NCBI GenBank assembly: GCA_025917655.1
Contig: CP084612.1
Span: 1,550,001-1,614,000 of the forward strand
Source: Chlorella sorokiniana
Taxonomy: Eukaryota > Chlorophyta > Trebouxiophyceae > Chlorellales > Chlorellaceae
DNA length: 64,000 nt
Direction: 5' to 3'
This document shows, piece after piece, positions 1 to 16,720 of the stretch (position 1 is its first letter; each line of letters starts with the position of its first letter). The position numbers and the translations under genes are program-made. Under the pieces are notes generated by a model. It saw only the letters and a list, made by a program, of their open reading frames with translations. It was not told the origin of the DNA and did not search any database.

Positions 1-1737
1 GCAGGGTGCCGAGGCCCCTGGACACCCGCTGCGCTCCTGGGCATGCTGCTGAGATGAATGATGAGTTTGCGGCTCTGCATTTTGCAGGGAATGAGCAGCA
101 CAGATGGGCCGTGAGCGGCGGCGGCGGCGGCGAGGCCTTTGCCCAGAGCAACCTGGCGCAACCGCTGTCGGCCTTGCAGAATGGAGTCGCGGTATACCTT
201 GCATAGTCGATACGTGCACGGACGCTGGCGTCCAGCGTTCTGAGGAAAAGCCTGCGCAGCATCGCGGCTGCCGCAGCTCGTCCAGGCAGGAGCCTGCTGG
301 TGAGTAAAGGTCCTGAACTGTTGCAGGATCAGCTTATCCCCATCCAAGGCGCAATGGCCCAGTAAGCATGCGTGGAAAGGCACACGAATGCAAGTTAGGC
401 GACTCTTTTCCCTCCAAACGACGATAGTGTAAGGCTTGATAGGTGCACGAGAAGGAATTCAGGGGGCAGGCATTCCTCCGACATCTCAAATGGCAGTAAA
501 CACGCCGTCCCGCAGGCTCCCGCCCGCCTCAACCATGGCACCCCCAACCCCAGTACTTTCCCGTCTGGGTGTCGAGGGATGTGCCTTTTTACCACTAAAC
601 AACAGCATGTGCTTGATCATTCAGCTTTGCGGCTGAAACTTGTGCATCTCAGGGGCGCCAGCAACCACTTAAATGGTTAGAGCCAACGGCTCTGACCATT
701 CAGGGGGATCACCCGCATGGATGTCTGTAAGCTTCATGCCCGCCAGTGTGTGCTGCAACCATGATAAAAACTGACACTGAAAACGTGTTGTGCATGGCCT
801 CGGCCAGTCAGCCAATGCTTGGTGTACATCCTGCGGTGCTGCTGCTGCGACGGAACTGCTTGGCGCACGTGCTGCAGCGCGCGAGCAGGACCCTGGCGTG
901 AGGTATAACAAGAGGTCTGGTCCATCCAACACACAGTGAGCTGAACGAGCTGCAGCACAGCACCCAATGCTGTGCTGCAGAACAGCAGAACAGGGTTCCG
1001 ACTCCCGCCGCAGGAGCTGGCCCGCCTCAGCCTGTGTGTTCCCGGCGCCCAAGCACGCAGCCTACGCTATGTTCCTTCGCATACGGAACACTGATCGTGT
1101 GAGCTGCAGTGTGTTGTTTTACCCCATAGGTTTTTGTACCCCATAGGGGAAAACCTTGGCGATCATCTCGAGCTTGTGCAGACCCACACCACCGAAGCTG
1201 AAGTTTTAAATCGTAGTAAATGTGAACGAAAGTTGCAATCGTTAAATAAAGCAAGGTCTGATGGCAGGGGCGGTGGACGTGGCACTACACCTGATTCTAG
1301 AGCTTCGCCCGCTGGCTAGGGAATGCATTGTTTACCTAGCTATAATGCTGCTACGCCAGGCTAGGCGGCTTGTCAGTGGCTTGGGGCCCCGCCCCAGCGG
1401 GCTGGTGAGTGGGCAGAAAGGACATGCCACTGATGGCTGGTTTCAGCCCCTGTGAAGCGCCGTTGATCGCGGCATTATGCTTTATTCACATGCAGGCAGC
1501 TCCATGGAGCGACGTGAGGGCACTTAGGTGAGTCGGTCTTCAGGCATTGCCTCTGGCAGAACCCAAACCTCCGCTTGCTTTTCAAAGCATCACAGCTGCG
1601 TGGAATGCGTGAAGGAATCCTGCCACCGGGGCTTGGCGCGGTTGAAAGTTCTTGCGCCGCCTTGCTGCTGCTGCGGCGGCATGCTGACAAGCCCGTCTGC
1701 TGCTCCTGCTCATGATTGCAGCTCCTCTGCTGCCCGC
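1..1737. other. Upstream region of HSP70C with a possible transit-peptide exon
   Basis: No complete gene is supported here. The first 50 bases could hold the tail of an upstream gene: one plus frame runs to a TGA near base 50. Around 209-300 a plus frame reads as a basic, Ala- and Ser-rich, acid-free peptide (LASSVLRKSLRSIAAAAARP) and ends at a good GTGAGT donor at 301, which is what a mitochondrial presequence exon looks like. It has no ATG in its own exon and its phase does not join the exon before 1738 without one base of change, so its link to HSP70C is only a candidate. The remainder looks like intron, 5' leader or intergenic DNA. Confidence 0.35.
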
Positions 1738-6480
<4,743 letters not shown>

Positions 6481-6916
6481 GGCGGCGGCGGTGGCCACGC
6501 CCGGCTGGCCGCGCAGGCTGCCAGGCTGGCGGGGCGCACGTGCCCTTGCGGCTGCCCTGCGCTGCCATGCATACCACGCAGCCAGCCAACAGGCCCACCT
6601 GTTGTCTCACATTGAGTCAGCACATTCATTGTTTTTCTTCATATGATCATGCACATGAATCTTGCAACACAGCCAGCAGCAGGGGCTCAACAGGGCACAG
6701 AAGCAGGGCATTTACGACGACGTCAGCCCGACTGGCTGGCGGCATCAAGCTTGTATGGTGTCGAGGGTCCACTCTACTGCGCATCGCACTCTCAAGCTCC
6801 CCTTAAATCTGCATTTAACTTTTCCAGCGTGCACACACCCCTCTGAGAGGAGCAAACGCGGTGCCCACCAACCAGGCGCAACCATGTGCCGGTAGCCGCC
6901 GTCAAGCAGCTTCGCA
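6481..6916. other. Intergenic: HSP70C 3' UTR and PATROL1-like promoter
   Basis: There is no convincing coding frame. The first part follows the HSP70C stop and is presumably 3' UTR. The stretch from 6600 on is less GC-rich than its surroundings and should contain the promoter of the next plus-strand gene. I see no clear TATA box or other motif. Confidence 0.5.
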
Positions 6917-9900
6917 ATGCAACAATTAGCCCAGGATCGGCGGGCGCTGCTGCGCTACTTGCTGCAAGTGAGGCGGGTAGTTCGTCACTGTCATTCGTGC
7001 GATCTGGAGCCCGTCAGGGCGCCCGCCAACATCCGCAGGGCATGGCCTTCCTGCCAGCGGCGCACCGAGACGCGCTCCGCGACAAGTCCTCCACCCAACC
7101 CCACCCGCCGCCCGCCGCCGCCCGCAGGATTTGAAGGCGCGCGGCAAGGATGTGCTGCTGCCGGTCGGCTGCTCCGACTTTGACGAGTGGCTGCTGGACG
7201 CGCTGAGCGTGGAGCGGCTGCTGAAGCAGCTGCGCAGCGACCCGCCGACGCTTGACCTCATCAATGCCTGCGTCTCCGCCTCCACCCTCCCCCGGCCGCT
7301 CCTCGCTGGCCACGCCGCCCGCGGCAGCTCCTCCCTCGCGGCGGCGGGGGAGGAGGAGGGCGGCATCGTGGACTTCCGCACGCTGATGTCCAGGGAGGGG
7401 ACGCCCGGCGGCACGCCGGCCACGGTCCCAGCCGCGGCCGCAGACGACGATGAGGATTCGCGGGCGCCGCGCCTGCGCCTCCGATCCTCCAAGTCGGTGC
7501 GCGGGCGGGCACATCGCGGCTCCTGCCGCGCTCGCTTGCATGCTCAGTGTGTCTCAGCAATCCATCAGAGGGGCACCGCTGCGGTCCTTTGCCGATTGCC
7601 CCGCGCCGCCGGCTTGCCCGGCTGTTGCGGCAGGCTCTATGAGCCTGACACCCACCCGCATTCGCCCAGCTGCCCTGCTCTCCATGCCATCCACCCATGC
7701 CCATTCCCTAGCCTAATCATGTCAGCACACTCCATCCCATCAACTCCCCTCCCCCTTACCCCCTTCTTTTCTTCTTCTGCCGCAGCGGGGCTGGCCGAGT
7801 ACCAGCTCAAGGAGCTGGCCTACGCCATCTTCCTGTCGTGCGGCGGCGCCGCCGCCTCGCGCGGCCTGCTCGCCGACCTGCGCGCCTGCCTGGAGCTGAA
7901 CGAGACGCGGGCCGCTGAGCTGGCACGCATCACGGAGGTGGTGGGGAGCCAGGAGTCACCTCGCTGGCCACCCTGGAGATGCACGTCAAGCTGCTGCAGG
8001 TGCGGCCCGGCGGCGGCCGACGGCGCCGGCGATAGTTGCTCAGGGTCTGTGTGTGTTTGGTGTGTGTGGGGGGAGCTTGATCAAGTTGTGATGAAACAGC
8101 AAGCAGAGGAGCTCGCTTGCACCTGTGGTGCGCCAGCATAGCAGCAGGGTGTGCACACGCGCTCAACCCCGCCCCCCGCCCCCACCCTCTGCTCCAGCTG
8201 GTGCGCCCCACCGCCTTTGACTCCTTCCGCAACTTTGTCAAGTGGCGCGAGACGGTCACCTCCGTCGTCTGGCTGGTGCTCAGCCAGGCGGTGCGGGACG
8301 GGTGGAGCGGCGGCGGCGGCGCCGCCGCGCCCCGACGCCTCTGCCCGCACGCTGCTGGCGCGCCTCAAGGGCGGACTGCGGCGGCTGGATGTGCGGGTGG
8401 CCGACGACTACGACGACGCAGAGTACGGGGAGGCGGCGGAGGCCGTGTTTGCTGCCGCGGACGCGCTGGCGCAGCGCTGCAAAACGGGTGCGTGTGGGAG
8501 GGGGAAGGGCGGCATCTGGAGGCAGCGGCGGCAGCACGACTGGCATGCATGGCAGGCAGCGTGATGCCTCACAGGCTGGGCCGACAGCGGCGCGGTTTAC
8601 CTCTGGCTGCTCTTGTGTCGGTGTCTTCAGTGCCAGCATTTGCTCGCTCGATCCCCTCCCCCCAGCATACACTCTTCTCGTCAGCCCCCACAGTTGCATC
8701 TCGCGCCCCCTGCCCTGCTGCCAGACCCTCACAATCTCCTCTCCACCCCTCTTCGCCCCCATCACACATTCACACGCAGGCTGGAGTTTTCCCTGGGGCC
8801 TGCGCGCCCGCCTGGCGGAGCTGCTGCTGCGCGGCATCTTCGACACCCTGGACGAGGGGCAGTACAACGACCACCGCCAGGAGCTGCTCAAGCTGCTGCA
8901 GGTGGGGGCCCTGGGTGTGTGGCAGGGCGGCAGGGAGGCAGCCTACAACTGCAGGGCCTCTGCGTGCGCCAGCAGCTGCGTCTGTTGGCTGGCGGCGGCA
9001 GTCTTCTCCTGCGCTGGCACGTCGGGCTGCGGCTGCCCATGCGCCCTCACCGCAAGCTCACGCCGAGGCGCCGGCGCCCCCGCAGGGCGGCGTGTGGCGC
9101 CAGCTGGGCATCACCCCGACGTGCACAGCGCCGTCTTCGCCTGGGTGCACTACCGCCAGTTTGCGCTGAGCCAGGAGCTGCTGCTGCTGGAGGTGGCGCG
9201 CCAGGCGGTGCAGGCCGTGCGCGGCGGCGGCGGCGGCGGCGGCGTCAGCTCACGGGAGGGCTCGCCGCAGCCTGCGGCCAATGGTGCGCCGCAAATGCCG
9301 CCGCACCGCAGCTGCAGCAGCCGCGTGAGGCTGCGCTCGGCGGCGGGGCCCGGCTCCCCCCCGGCTGCCGCCCCTGAACCTGCAGCCTGCAGCCTGGCTT
9401 TGAACCCCCGCGCCTTTTTCACCCGCCGACGCCTGCTGCTGCTGCCGCTGTCTATCCCCTCAGGCGATGCGGGCGGCGACCCCTTCCCACTGGAGGTGAT
9501 GGAGTGTGTGGCGCAGAGCGTGTGCGCCACCCTGAGCAACTACCACGCCACGGTGGAGGACCCGCGTGTGATGAAGGTGGGGGTTAGGGGGCTGGGGCAA
9601 CGTCTGTGCGTGTGTGGTGGTGTCGGTTTGCGTCCGCCATGATGTCCTTTTGGCGGGCGGGTGCGGAAGTGCATGGGGGAGGCAAGGGGGCAGGGCACGG
9701 GTGTTTGTGGGCCACAGCGTTTGGGCAAAGCGGCACCCGACACAGTCACAGCGACGTGGGGAGGAAGCGCCCGCCGGAGGCTTCGGCGAGGCGGAGGCTG
9801 TGCCTGGGGCAGCGCGGCAGCCTCGGCGCCCGGCTCCCACCTGCGCTCCACGCCCGCTGCAGGGCCTGATTGGGCTGCTGGACGCGGCGGAGGCGGCCTG

Positions 9901-12900
9901 CGGGCGGCGAGACCAGCTGCCCGCGCTGCTGCAGGGCTGCATTGCGGCGTCGGTGGAGGCGGCCTTTGAGGCCAGCCTGGCGGAACTTTCCACCAACGTG
10001 GATGCAGGTGGGCGGACAGCTGGGTGGGGTGGCTTGGCATGAGAGCAGGTGGCCGGCTGCTGCAAGGCAGCAGGAGCTTTGCAGCCACCCGGCAGGGCAG
10101 GGCAGCGGGTTATGAGACAGCAGCTCCCCACCTGGCCGGCCGGCAGCTTTGTGCGCTTGATGCCTGCGCCCCGCTCGCCAGCGAGATGGGTGCATGCCCC
10201 AGCATGCTCGGCCCGCCCACCCCCAATCCTGCCCCCGCGCATCCTCCTTTCTTCCTTTTTTTTTCGATTGTTTGATTGTGCTTTCCTTCCTGGCACTGGC
10301 ACGGTGCCCCGCAGAGGAGGACCGCATCGTGCTGCTGGCCGCCGCCTCCACCGAGCTCTTCCGCGCCGAGGCCGCCACCTACGCGCCCCTGCTGACCGCG
10401 CACCAGCCCGCGGCGCGGCGCATCGCCGCCGCCGCCCTGCACGAGGTGTACGGCGCGCGCATGCTGCCCTGGCTCATCGGCGGTGAGGCAGGAGGGTGGG
10501 GATACTCGGGGGAGGGGGAGACAGTGCGGGCCTCGTCCTGCTGAGCTTGCGCCGTCCAGCGTGTTGCAGACAGCCGCCCCGACTGCCAAAGCCCCGAGCG
10601 GCTGGCTTGGGCAGCAGTCGAGTCAAAGCACTCGTCTGCAAGGCCTCTGCATTTCTTTCCTGCCCCATACCCCTGTCATCCCGCTCTACCCCCTGTTTCT
10701 ACCTGCTACCACCCCTGGCCGCTCACCGCTGCCTGTGCCCCTCCCTCTCCCTCCCCCTTCCCACCCACCCGGACAGTCAACGGGCTGACCAAGAGCGCGC
10801 TGGAGGCGATACGGGCGTCCATGGCCCTGGAGGAGCTGCTGCTGGAGGAGTGCCGGGGGGGGACCCCCACCCCCTGGGGCACCGTGGAGCGGCTCTCACC
10901 CCTGCTCTACACCTGGGCCCAGGTGGGCGCGTTGCTGAAGCGTGGCTGGGCGGGCAGCTGAAGCGCATCGGGCGGCCGAAGCGTGTCTGGGTGGCTGGCT
11001 GGCTGAAGCTTGTCGTGCATATGTGTGGGGTGGGGCGCTTGGACGAGCGGTGACCGACCGTGCATACATCACATGCCTCAAACCTGAGTTGCCGGCCTGT
11101 AGTGCCGACCCGGCGCGGTCCCCCTCCCCGTCCCCCTCAGCCCCGCTCTCGCCCTGCCTGCTCCAAGCTCGCCCTCCCCGCTGTCATCCCCCACTCTCAC
11201 CCCCTGCAGGGCCAGATCACCATGCTGGGAGGCTGGCTGGACCGCATCCTGGCGGCAGAGGACTGGGCCCGCGTGTCCAAGCAGCGCGCCCACGGCTCCA
11301 GGTGTGTGGGTGCCGCCGCGCCGCCGCAGCCCCCGACCGGCGCTGCCCGGCTGCGCTGCGCTGTGCGCTGGCAGGCGGCCTCGCCCGCCTTGGGGCCCGG
11401 CCTGCGTGGTTTCGTTGGCCTGCCCAGCGCCTCAAACCCCTCTGCCCTCCTGGCCCCCCGCCCGTCGCTTCCCGCAACACTCCATGATCAAGGCAACAAA
11501 TCACCTGGCCATCAATCCCCTCCGCTCCTGCCCCCCTCCCCCCAAAAAAAAAAATAATAATAAAAAACGGCAAGCAGGTCGGTGGTTGAGACGATCAAGA
11601 TTGTGACGGAAACGCTGGAGGCTCTGTTTGACATGCGGCTGGCCATACCCGCCGGGGTGGTGCGCTGCCTGACCGAGGGGGTGGACCTGGCCATGCAGAA
11701 GTGAGCGGCATTTTGTGGCGGCCTCCTGGCTGTAGGGCGTGTGTGGGGCTGGGGATGTATGTTTTGTGAGTTTGTGTGTGTGGTGTGTGGGTGTGTAGGG
11801 TGGGTGGGGGGGAGGCGGGGATTAAGCCGTCGCGTGGAAAGGGTTGTGGCTGCTGGGACGGTGCCGTTCCCGCAGGCAGCGGGGCGGCAGCCTCAAGCGG
11901 GGCACTGCCGAGCACATGACATGCCCCTCCCCCTCCCCTCCCGCCCCTGGGCCCCCCAAAATCCATTGGCACCTACCACCGACCCAGTTTCTGCCCCCCC
12001 CGCCCCTGCCCTGCCCCGCAGGTACTGCGACTTTGTGCGCAGCCAGGTGGGCACGCCTGCGGCCATCGTGCCGCCCCGCCCGCCCCTCACGCGGTACAAG
12101 CGCGAGCTGGCGGTGGCCGCGGAGGGGCAGGCGGCGGCGGCGGCGGGGGGACAGGCGCCCTCAGGGCTGGCCAAGGGGCGCAGCAAGGTGTCGGAGGTCA
12201 ACATCAACTGGCTGCCGCCGCTGGGGGCCACCGGTGAGCGGGCTGGGCGGCGGCGCTGGGCCAGCTGCGAGCGTGTGTGTGTGTGTGGAGGGGGTCCGCT
12301 CGAGCTGCCAGCCTGCCGTGCACGCTGCAGAGCCTGATGTCTGCGCCCTGCGCGCCTGCAAGCACGTCGGCCGTGGGCGCACTGCCCGTGGCCGCAGCCC
12401 AGGCTGCCTTCAGCAAGCCGCCGCTGCTTATGTTGCCTGCGCACCGCGCTCCCCAGTGTTTTACACCCCCTGGTCTGGCACCCACGTGTGGAAGTCCCCC
12501 TCCCCAACATACACACCCACCCACCACCCGCCGCCCCCTGCCCCGCAGAGGAGGAGCGGCGCGTGGTGTCCCTGCCCTACGACTCCCTGGTGGTGCGCCT
12601 CAACTCGGTGCAGCACCTGCTGGACAGCCTGGCGGGGCTGGAGCGCATGGTGGTGGACAGGCGAGTGTGCGAGTGTGTGGAGGGGGTGCCTTAGTGTGGA
12701 GTGGAAATCGATGAAGTGGGAGAAGGGCGCATGGCAGCGGCGGGAGGTCATTTGGTTGGCAGTGCGCAGCAGCGACGGCGGCGGCCCCCTGGCCTGCTTC
12801 GCAACGACGGGGTTGGCTGCCGGCTGCAGGCTTCTGCCGCTGCGGCGCCTGCCTCCCGCCGCCGGGGGTGCGCAGCGTTTACCTGAGCTGGTTGCACCTT

Positions 12901-14620
12901 CCGCTGTGCGTTGCAGGTGGGACGACGGGCGGCCCAGCTCTGCCAAGGCGCGGGAGGGGCGGCACGCGTACGACTGGATCGCGGGGCTGTTTGACGGCGC
13001 GCGGCGTGCGGCGCAGCGAGCCCGCGACCACCTGGTCAACTTCATCGCCATCCGGGTGAGGGGGCGTTGCAGGCTACGTGTTGAGGACTAGCGAGCGCTT
13101 GCTCTGGCCTGAGGGGTTGGCCAGGCTGCCCGGAGGGCGTGAGAATGGTTTTCATGAACGTGCGGCTCAGTTTTTGTCTCAGTTCTTGTCCCACCCATCC
13201 ACCCGCCGCCACCACCCTGCAGCTGGTGTACGGAGAGCTGCGGGAGCTGATCTTCGAGCGACTGTACCGCTTCCACGTCCAAGTGTCCCGCCTGGAAATG
13301 GTGCTGCAGGTGCGGGGGTGCGTTGGGAGGGGAGGGTGCAGGGTTGGGTCGAGAGTCTGCACGAACATTAAACGCTTGGCAATGCTTTCCCAATGTGTGC
13401 TGTGCTGGCTGCTGCTGCCGCTGCTTCTGCTTGCCTCCCCAATCCTCTTGAGCCCCTGCCCAAGCAGAGCGTTCCCGACCAGAGCATGCGCCCGCCCGCC
13501 CCCAGGAGCTGGACCGGCTGCTGGCCGACATCTGTGCCCACGTGCACGACGCGCTGCCGCCGCACCTGGGCCGCGGCGTGTGCGCTGCGCTGGCCGCGGC
13601 GGTGCAGAGCGTGCTGCTGGACGGCGGGCCGTACCGCCTGTTCACCCCCAGGACGTGGACATGCTGGAGGTGGACATGGCGCAGGTGGGGCGTTGTGGCG
13701 CGCTCACCTTTATTGCAGTGGTTCAGCTTGCAGGCTGAAGTGAAGTGTGTTGTTACAAGCAATGGTTGGGAATGTCCAAGGGGCCGCTTGTGGGAGGCGG
13801 CACTGGGGGTCTCTGACAGCCAGTCCTGCCCAGCCTTGCAGCCGCTGGCCCCCGCCCGCTCCCCTCTACTCTCACCCATTGACACCCACCCACACACCAT
13901 TCGCCTGCCGGGTGCGGCGCAGATGCGCGCCGTGTTCTTCGCCGACGGCGAGGGCATCTCCCTGGAGGAGGTGGACGCGCTGTGCCGCTCGCTGAGCGAC
14001 GTGGTGGACCTGATGCAGCTGGACACCGGGCTCATCATCCAGAACCTGAAGCAGGTGGGCGGGTGGCGGGTTGTGGGGGCCTGTTGCTGGCGCCGTGGTG
14101 CGGCGCTCAAGTGTTTTTTGCGCTGTGCCGAGTGTTGAGTCACCAGAGCGAAGGCCAAGGCCGTCGATGAGCCAAAACAGGCTGGCAGAGATGGTGGTGG
14201 CGGCCGTCGCTGTGCTGCCCTCCGGTGGAGCTCACTGCCGTCCGCCACCACGCCCGCCGCGGCACCGCAAACCCCACCGCGCCGCAGGCCAAGCACACGC
14301 TGGGCAAGCACGGCAAGTCGCCGCGGGGCACACCTGCCGCCATGGACCCGGACGTGCTGCTGCGCATACTGTGCCACCGCGCCGACCACGCGGCCTCCAA
14401 GTACCTGAAGAAGGAGCACAAGATCCCCAAGAAGATCCCGGGATCCCTGTCCACCTCCGTCTCAGACATCACACACAAAGCCACCGGCGGCCTGCTGCGT
14501 CGGGGAAGACCGCGTGAGCGCTGCACCGGCAGCTTTGCGCTGAGGGCCTACCAGCAGGCCTCCCGAGTTGCTAAGTTTTTTAATGGCAAGGATGCGCTCC
14601 GCTGGGCACAGCAGATGTAA
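6917..14620 (+). CDS. PATROL1-like MUN-domain (DUF810) trafficking protein
   Basis: Homologue of Arabidopsis PATROL1, a Munc13-like protein known to help deliver the plasma-membrane proton ATPase; here the role is inferred to be vesicle tethering. About 18 exons. Diagnostic stretches in order are QDRRALLRYLLQ (start), FDEWLLDALSVERLLKQL, LKELAYAIFLSCGG, FDSFRNFVKWRETVTSVVWL, IFDTLDEGQYNDHRQELLKL, VFAWVHYRQFALSQELLLLE, RIVLLAAASTELFRAEA, VVETIKIVTETLEALFDMRL (11580), YKRELAVAAEG, VYGELRELIFERLYRF, LDTGLIIQNLKQ and a tail near 14340-14450 with VLLRILCHRADHAASKYLKK then EHKIPKKIPG. The plant protein ends very soon after the matching segment; here the frame continues about 45 residues to TAA at 14618, the last part lying in the repeat array. 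Several exon joins do not fit perfectly, for example near 7492/7787, as elsewhere in the window. Confidence 0.88.
11544..11567 (+). repeat. A-rich tract in a PATROL1-like intron
   Basis: A run of A followed by AAT triplets lies about 10 bases before the acceptor CAAGCAG at about 11578. It is striking in such a GC-rich region. A similar tract sits in an intron of the TauE-like gene. Confidence 0.7.
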
Positions 14621-15026
14621 TCGCAAGGGCTGTCAAGCGGCTGCATACACGGAGGCCTCACAGCACATTTGCTCAGATCTCATGTGTCTGGTGCTGGTGA
14701 AGCTCAGTTGCCTGCGCAGTTGCCTCGGTGGAGTCTCCGCTGCACAGTCTGCCGCCTCTCGCGGCTGGTGCGCAAGCATGCGGGCATACACAAGTTGGGC
14801 CAGGGAGGAGAGCAGTGAAGCGCTGAGGACAACTACTGAGCAGCAGGAATGGCAGGAGCAGCAGCAAATGCATGTCACTGATTTCACTGAACCCCAAAGA
14901 GCCAGGCCCCATTTCTCCAGAGCAATTTGTGATAAGACCAGGGGCGTCAAGATGCACCCGCTGTCAGTCTCCATTCATGTGTCTGCCCCCTCCTATGCCT
15001 CCTCCTATGCCTGCCAAACTGCACAG

Positions 15027-15970
15027 TTACACGCTCGGCTTGGCAGCCATGTACAGCGCGGTGCCTCCAAGGCCCACCAAGCACAGGATGTAACAGCGGT
15101 CGCTGCCCGACTGCCGCAGAAACTTATCGACCTTGCTGTCAACAACACTGCCGAACTCTTCCATCTCGGTGGCCAGGCTCCCAACCTTGGCATCCAAGTC
15201 TGCAATGCTCTTTGCAACCTTGGTATCCAAGTCTGCAATGCTCTTCGCAACCTTGGTATCCAAGTCTGCAATGCTCTTCGCAATCCTGGTATCCATGTCC
15301 GCAATGCTCTTCTGCCTCTCTTCCGTGCTGGGTCAAGCTGGTCAAGCTTGACCTTCGCAGTGAAGATAGGCAGAAGAGCATCGCAGACTTGGATACCAGG
15401 ACTGCGAAGAGCATTGCAGACTTGGACACCAAGGTTGCGAAGAGCATTGCAGACTTAGACACCAAGATTGGAAGTCTGGATGCCAAGATGGAAGGGCATT
15501 GCTAGACTTGGGTGCCAAGATTGGAAGCCTGGATGAACCAGCCGGAGATGGCGCCGCCTAGCACCGCAGCCACCCCCATCACAAGGAACGCTGCCACCAC
15601 GGGAGCTTGCAGTTCCCGCAGGAAGCCCTGCACAACATGGCAGTGGGTGCAGCTTGAGGCACACCGCTCAGCATGCCAAGCAACACGCAGAAGCTGAAAC
15701 TCAAGGCAGGCCACTCCAATGTGCGTCAAACAAGCAATTGAAACCGAAACTCGCCTGCACTGGGCGGTCACCATCGCCGCCGCCGCCGCCGCCGCTGCCG
15801 CCGCCGCCTCCTCGCCGTCCGAGGGCAGCTGTACGAGAGCAGCCGTCCGAGAGCAGCTGCCGGGGAGCGCAGCGCGCCCGCCCCTGAGCCACAACGCACG
15901 AAGCCACAGCCGCGCGCCTGCGGCTTGTCTCGCGCAGCGCCGACTACCGCTATCAGCAACGTACGCATAA
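15027..15970 (-). pseudogene. Array copy A: disrupted coiled-coil membrane protein gene
   Basis: First unit of the array. The Gly-rich first exon ends at 15755 with a GC donor (CAG then GCGAGT), and exon 2 begins at 15627 with GFLRELQAPVVAAFLVMGVA. After the first membrane segment the frame stops at about 15502 because the following 300 bp are a foldback in which the coiled-coil repeats are inverted. The C-terminal half survives as a separate minus frame at 15027-15296: four KSIADLDTKVA repeats, then a stem, then ILCLVGLGGTALYMAAKP. The targeting exon is diverged and lacks the MHITC start seen in copies B to E. As it stands it cannot make the full protein; either half could still be expressed, but I infer a broken copy. 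Confidence 0.7.
15196..15490. repeat. Foldback (inverted repeat) made of 33-bp coiled-coil repeats
   Basis: The left arm 15196-15339 reads as KSIADLDTKVA repeats on the minus strand. The right arm 15354-15490 reads the same repeats on the plus strand (KSIADLDTRTA, KSIADLDTKVA, then DTKIGSLDAKM). The centre 15340-15353 is the perfect palindrome GGTCAAGCTTGACC. On either side GCTCTTCTGCCT and AGGCAGAAGAGC are exact complements. The arms should form a long hairpin. Confidence 0.85.
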
Positions 15971-16720
15971 TTACGATGTGGACAACCTACGAGGCATGAT
16001 AGAGGTGCCGAGGGCAGGGCGAGCCCGCGCCAAGGTTCCAGGAAGCTGGCGTGTATCAACTCTGTGCTCGCGGCACCTCATCCATCAGACTCAAGCTTTC
16101 GTACGAAGTGGTCAGCGACAAAGGCGCAAAGTGGCTTTGTGAGGCCTGTTGCGTCGGCGGCAGTCTGCATGAGCAGTGCGGCGGCATCTGCAATTGTGTG
16201 CTGAAGCCCTACTTGGGAGGCTATCTGAGGGCAAGATGTGTCCACCATCAACAGAAGTGATGTGTGTGCTGTGCCCCCAGATGTGATTGCAAGAGCTGTG
16301 AAGCAGCTGCATACTCGCAAGAGCTGTCAAGCAGCTGCATACACGGAGGCCTCACAGCACATTTGCTCAGATTTCGTGTGTCTGGTGCTGGTGTAGCTCA
16401 GTTGCCTGCACACTTGCCTTGGTGGAGTCTCCGCTGCACATCTGCCGCCTCACGCGGCTGGTGCGCAATCATGTGGGTGTGCACAGGTCAGGCTAGGGCG
16501 GAAGAGCAGGGAAGCGCTGAGTTTGACAACTGAGCAGCAGGATTGGCAGCAGCAGCAGATGATGAAGTTCACTGATTCAAATAGATCCCCAAAAACGCCA
16601 GCCCCAAAGCGGTGTGTGATCAGACCAGGGACGTTGTGATGCAGCCGCTGACGGTCTGGTCTGCGCATCTCCTTTCATATGTGCACCCCTGTTTTGCTGT
16701 CAAGCTGCACAGTTACACGC

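Noticed and set aside
13088-14419. A 443-codon minus-strand open frame
   Set aside because: It is antisense to well-matched PATROL1-like exons and is a GC-driven shadow.
15212-15505. Plus-strand open frame with KSIADLDTKVA repeats as a separate gene
   Set aside because: It is the inverted arm of the foldback. It lacks the targeting exon and both membrane helices.
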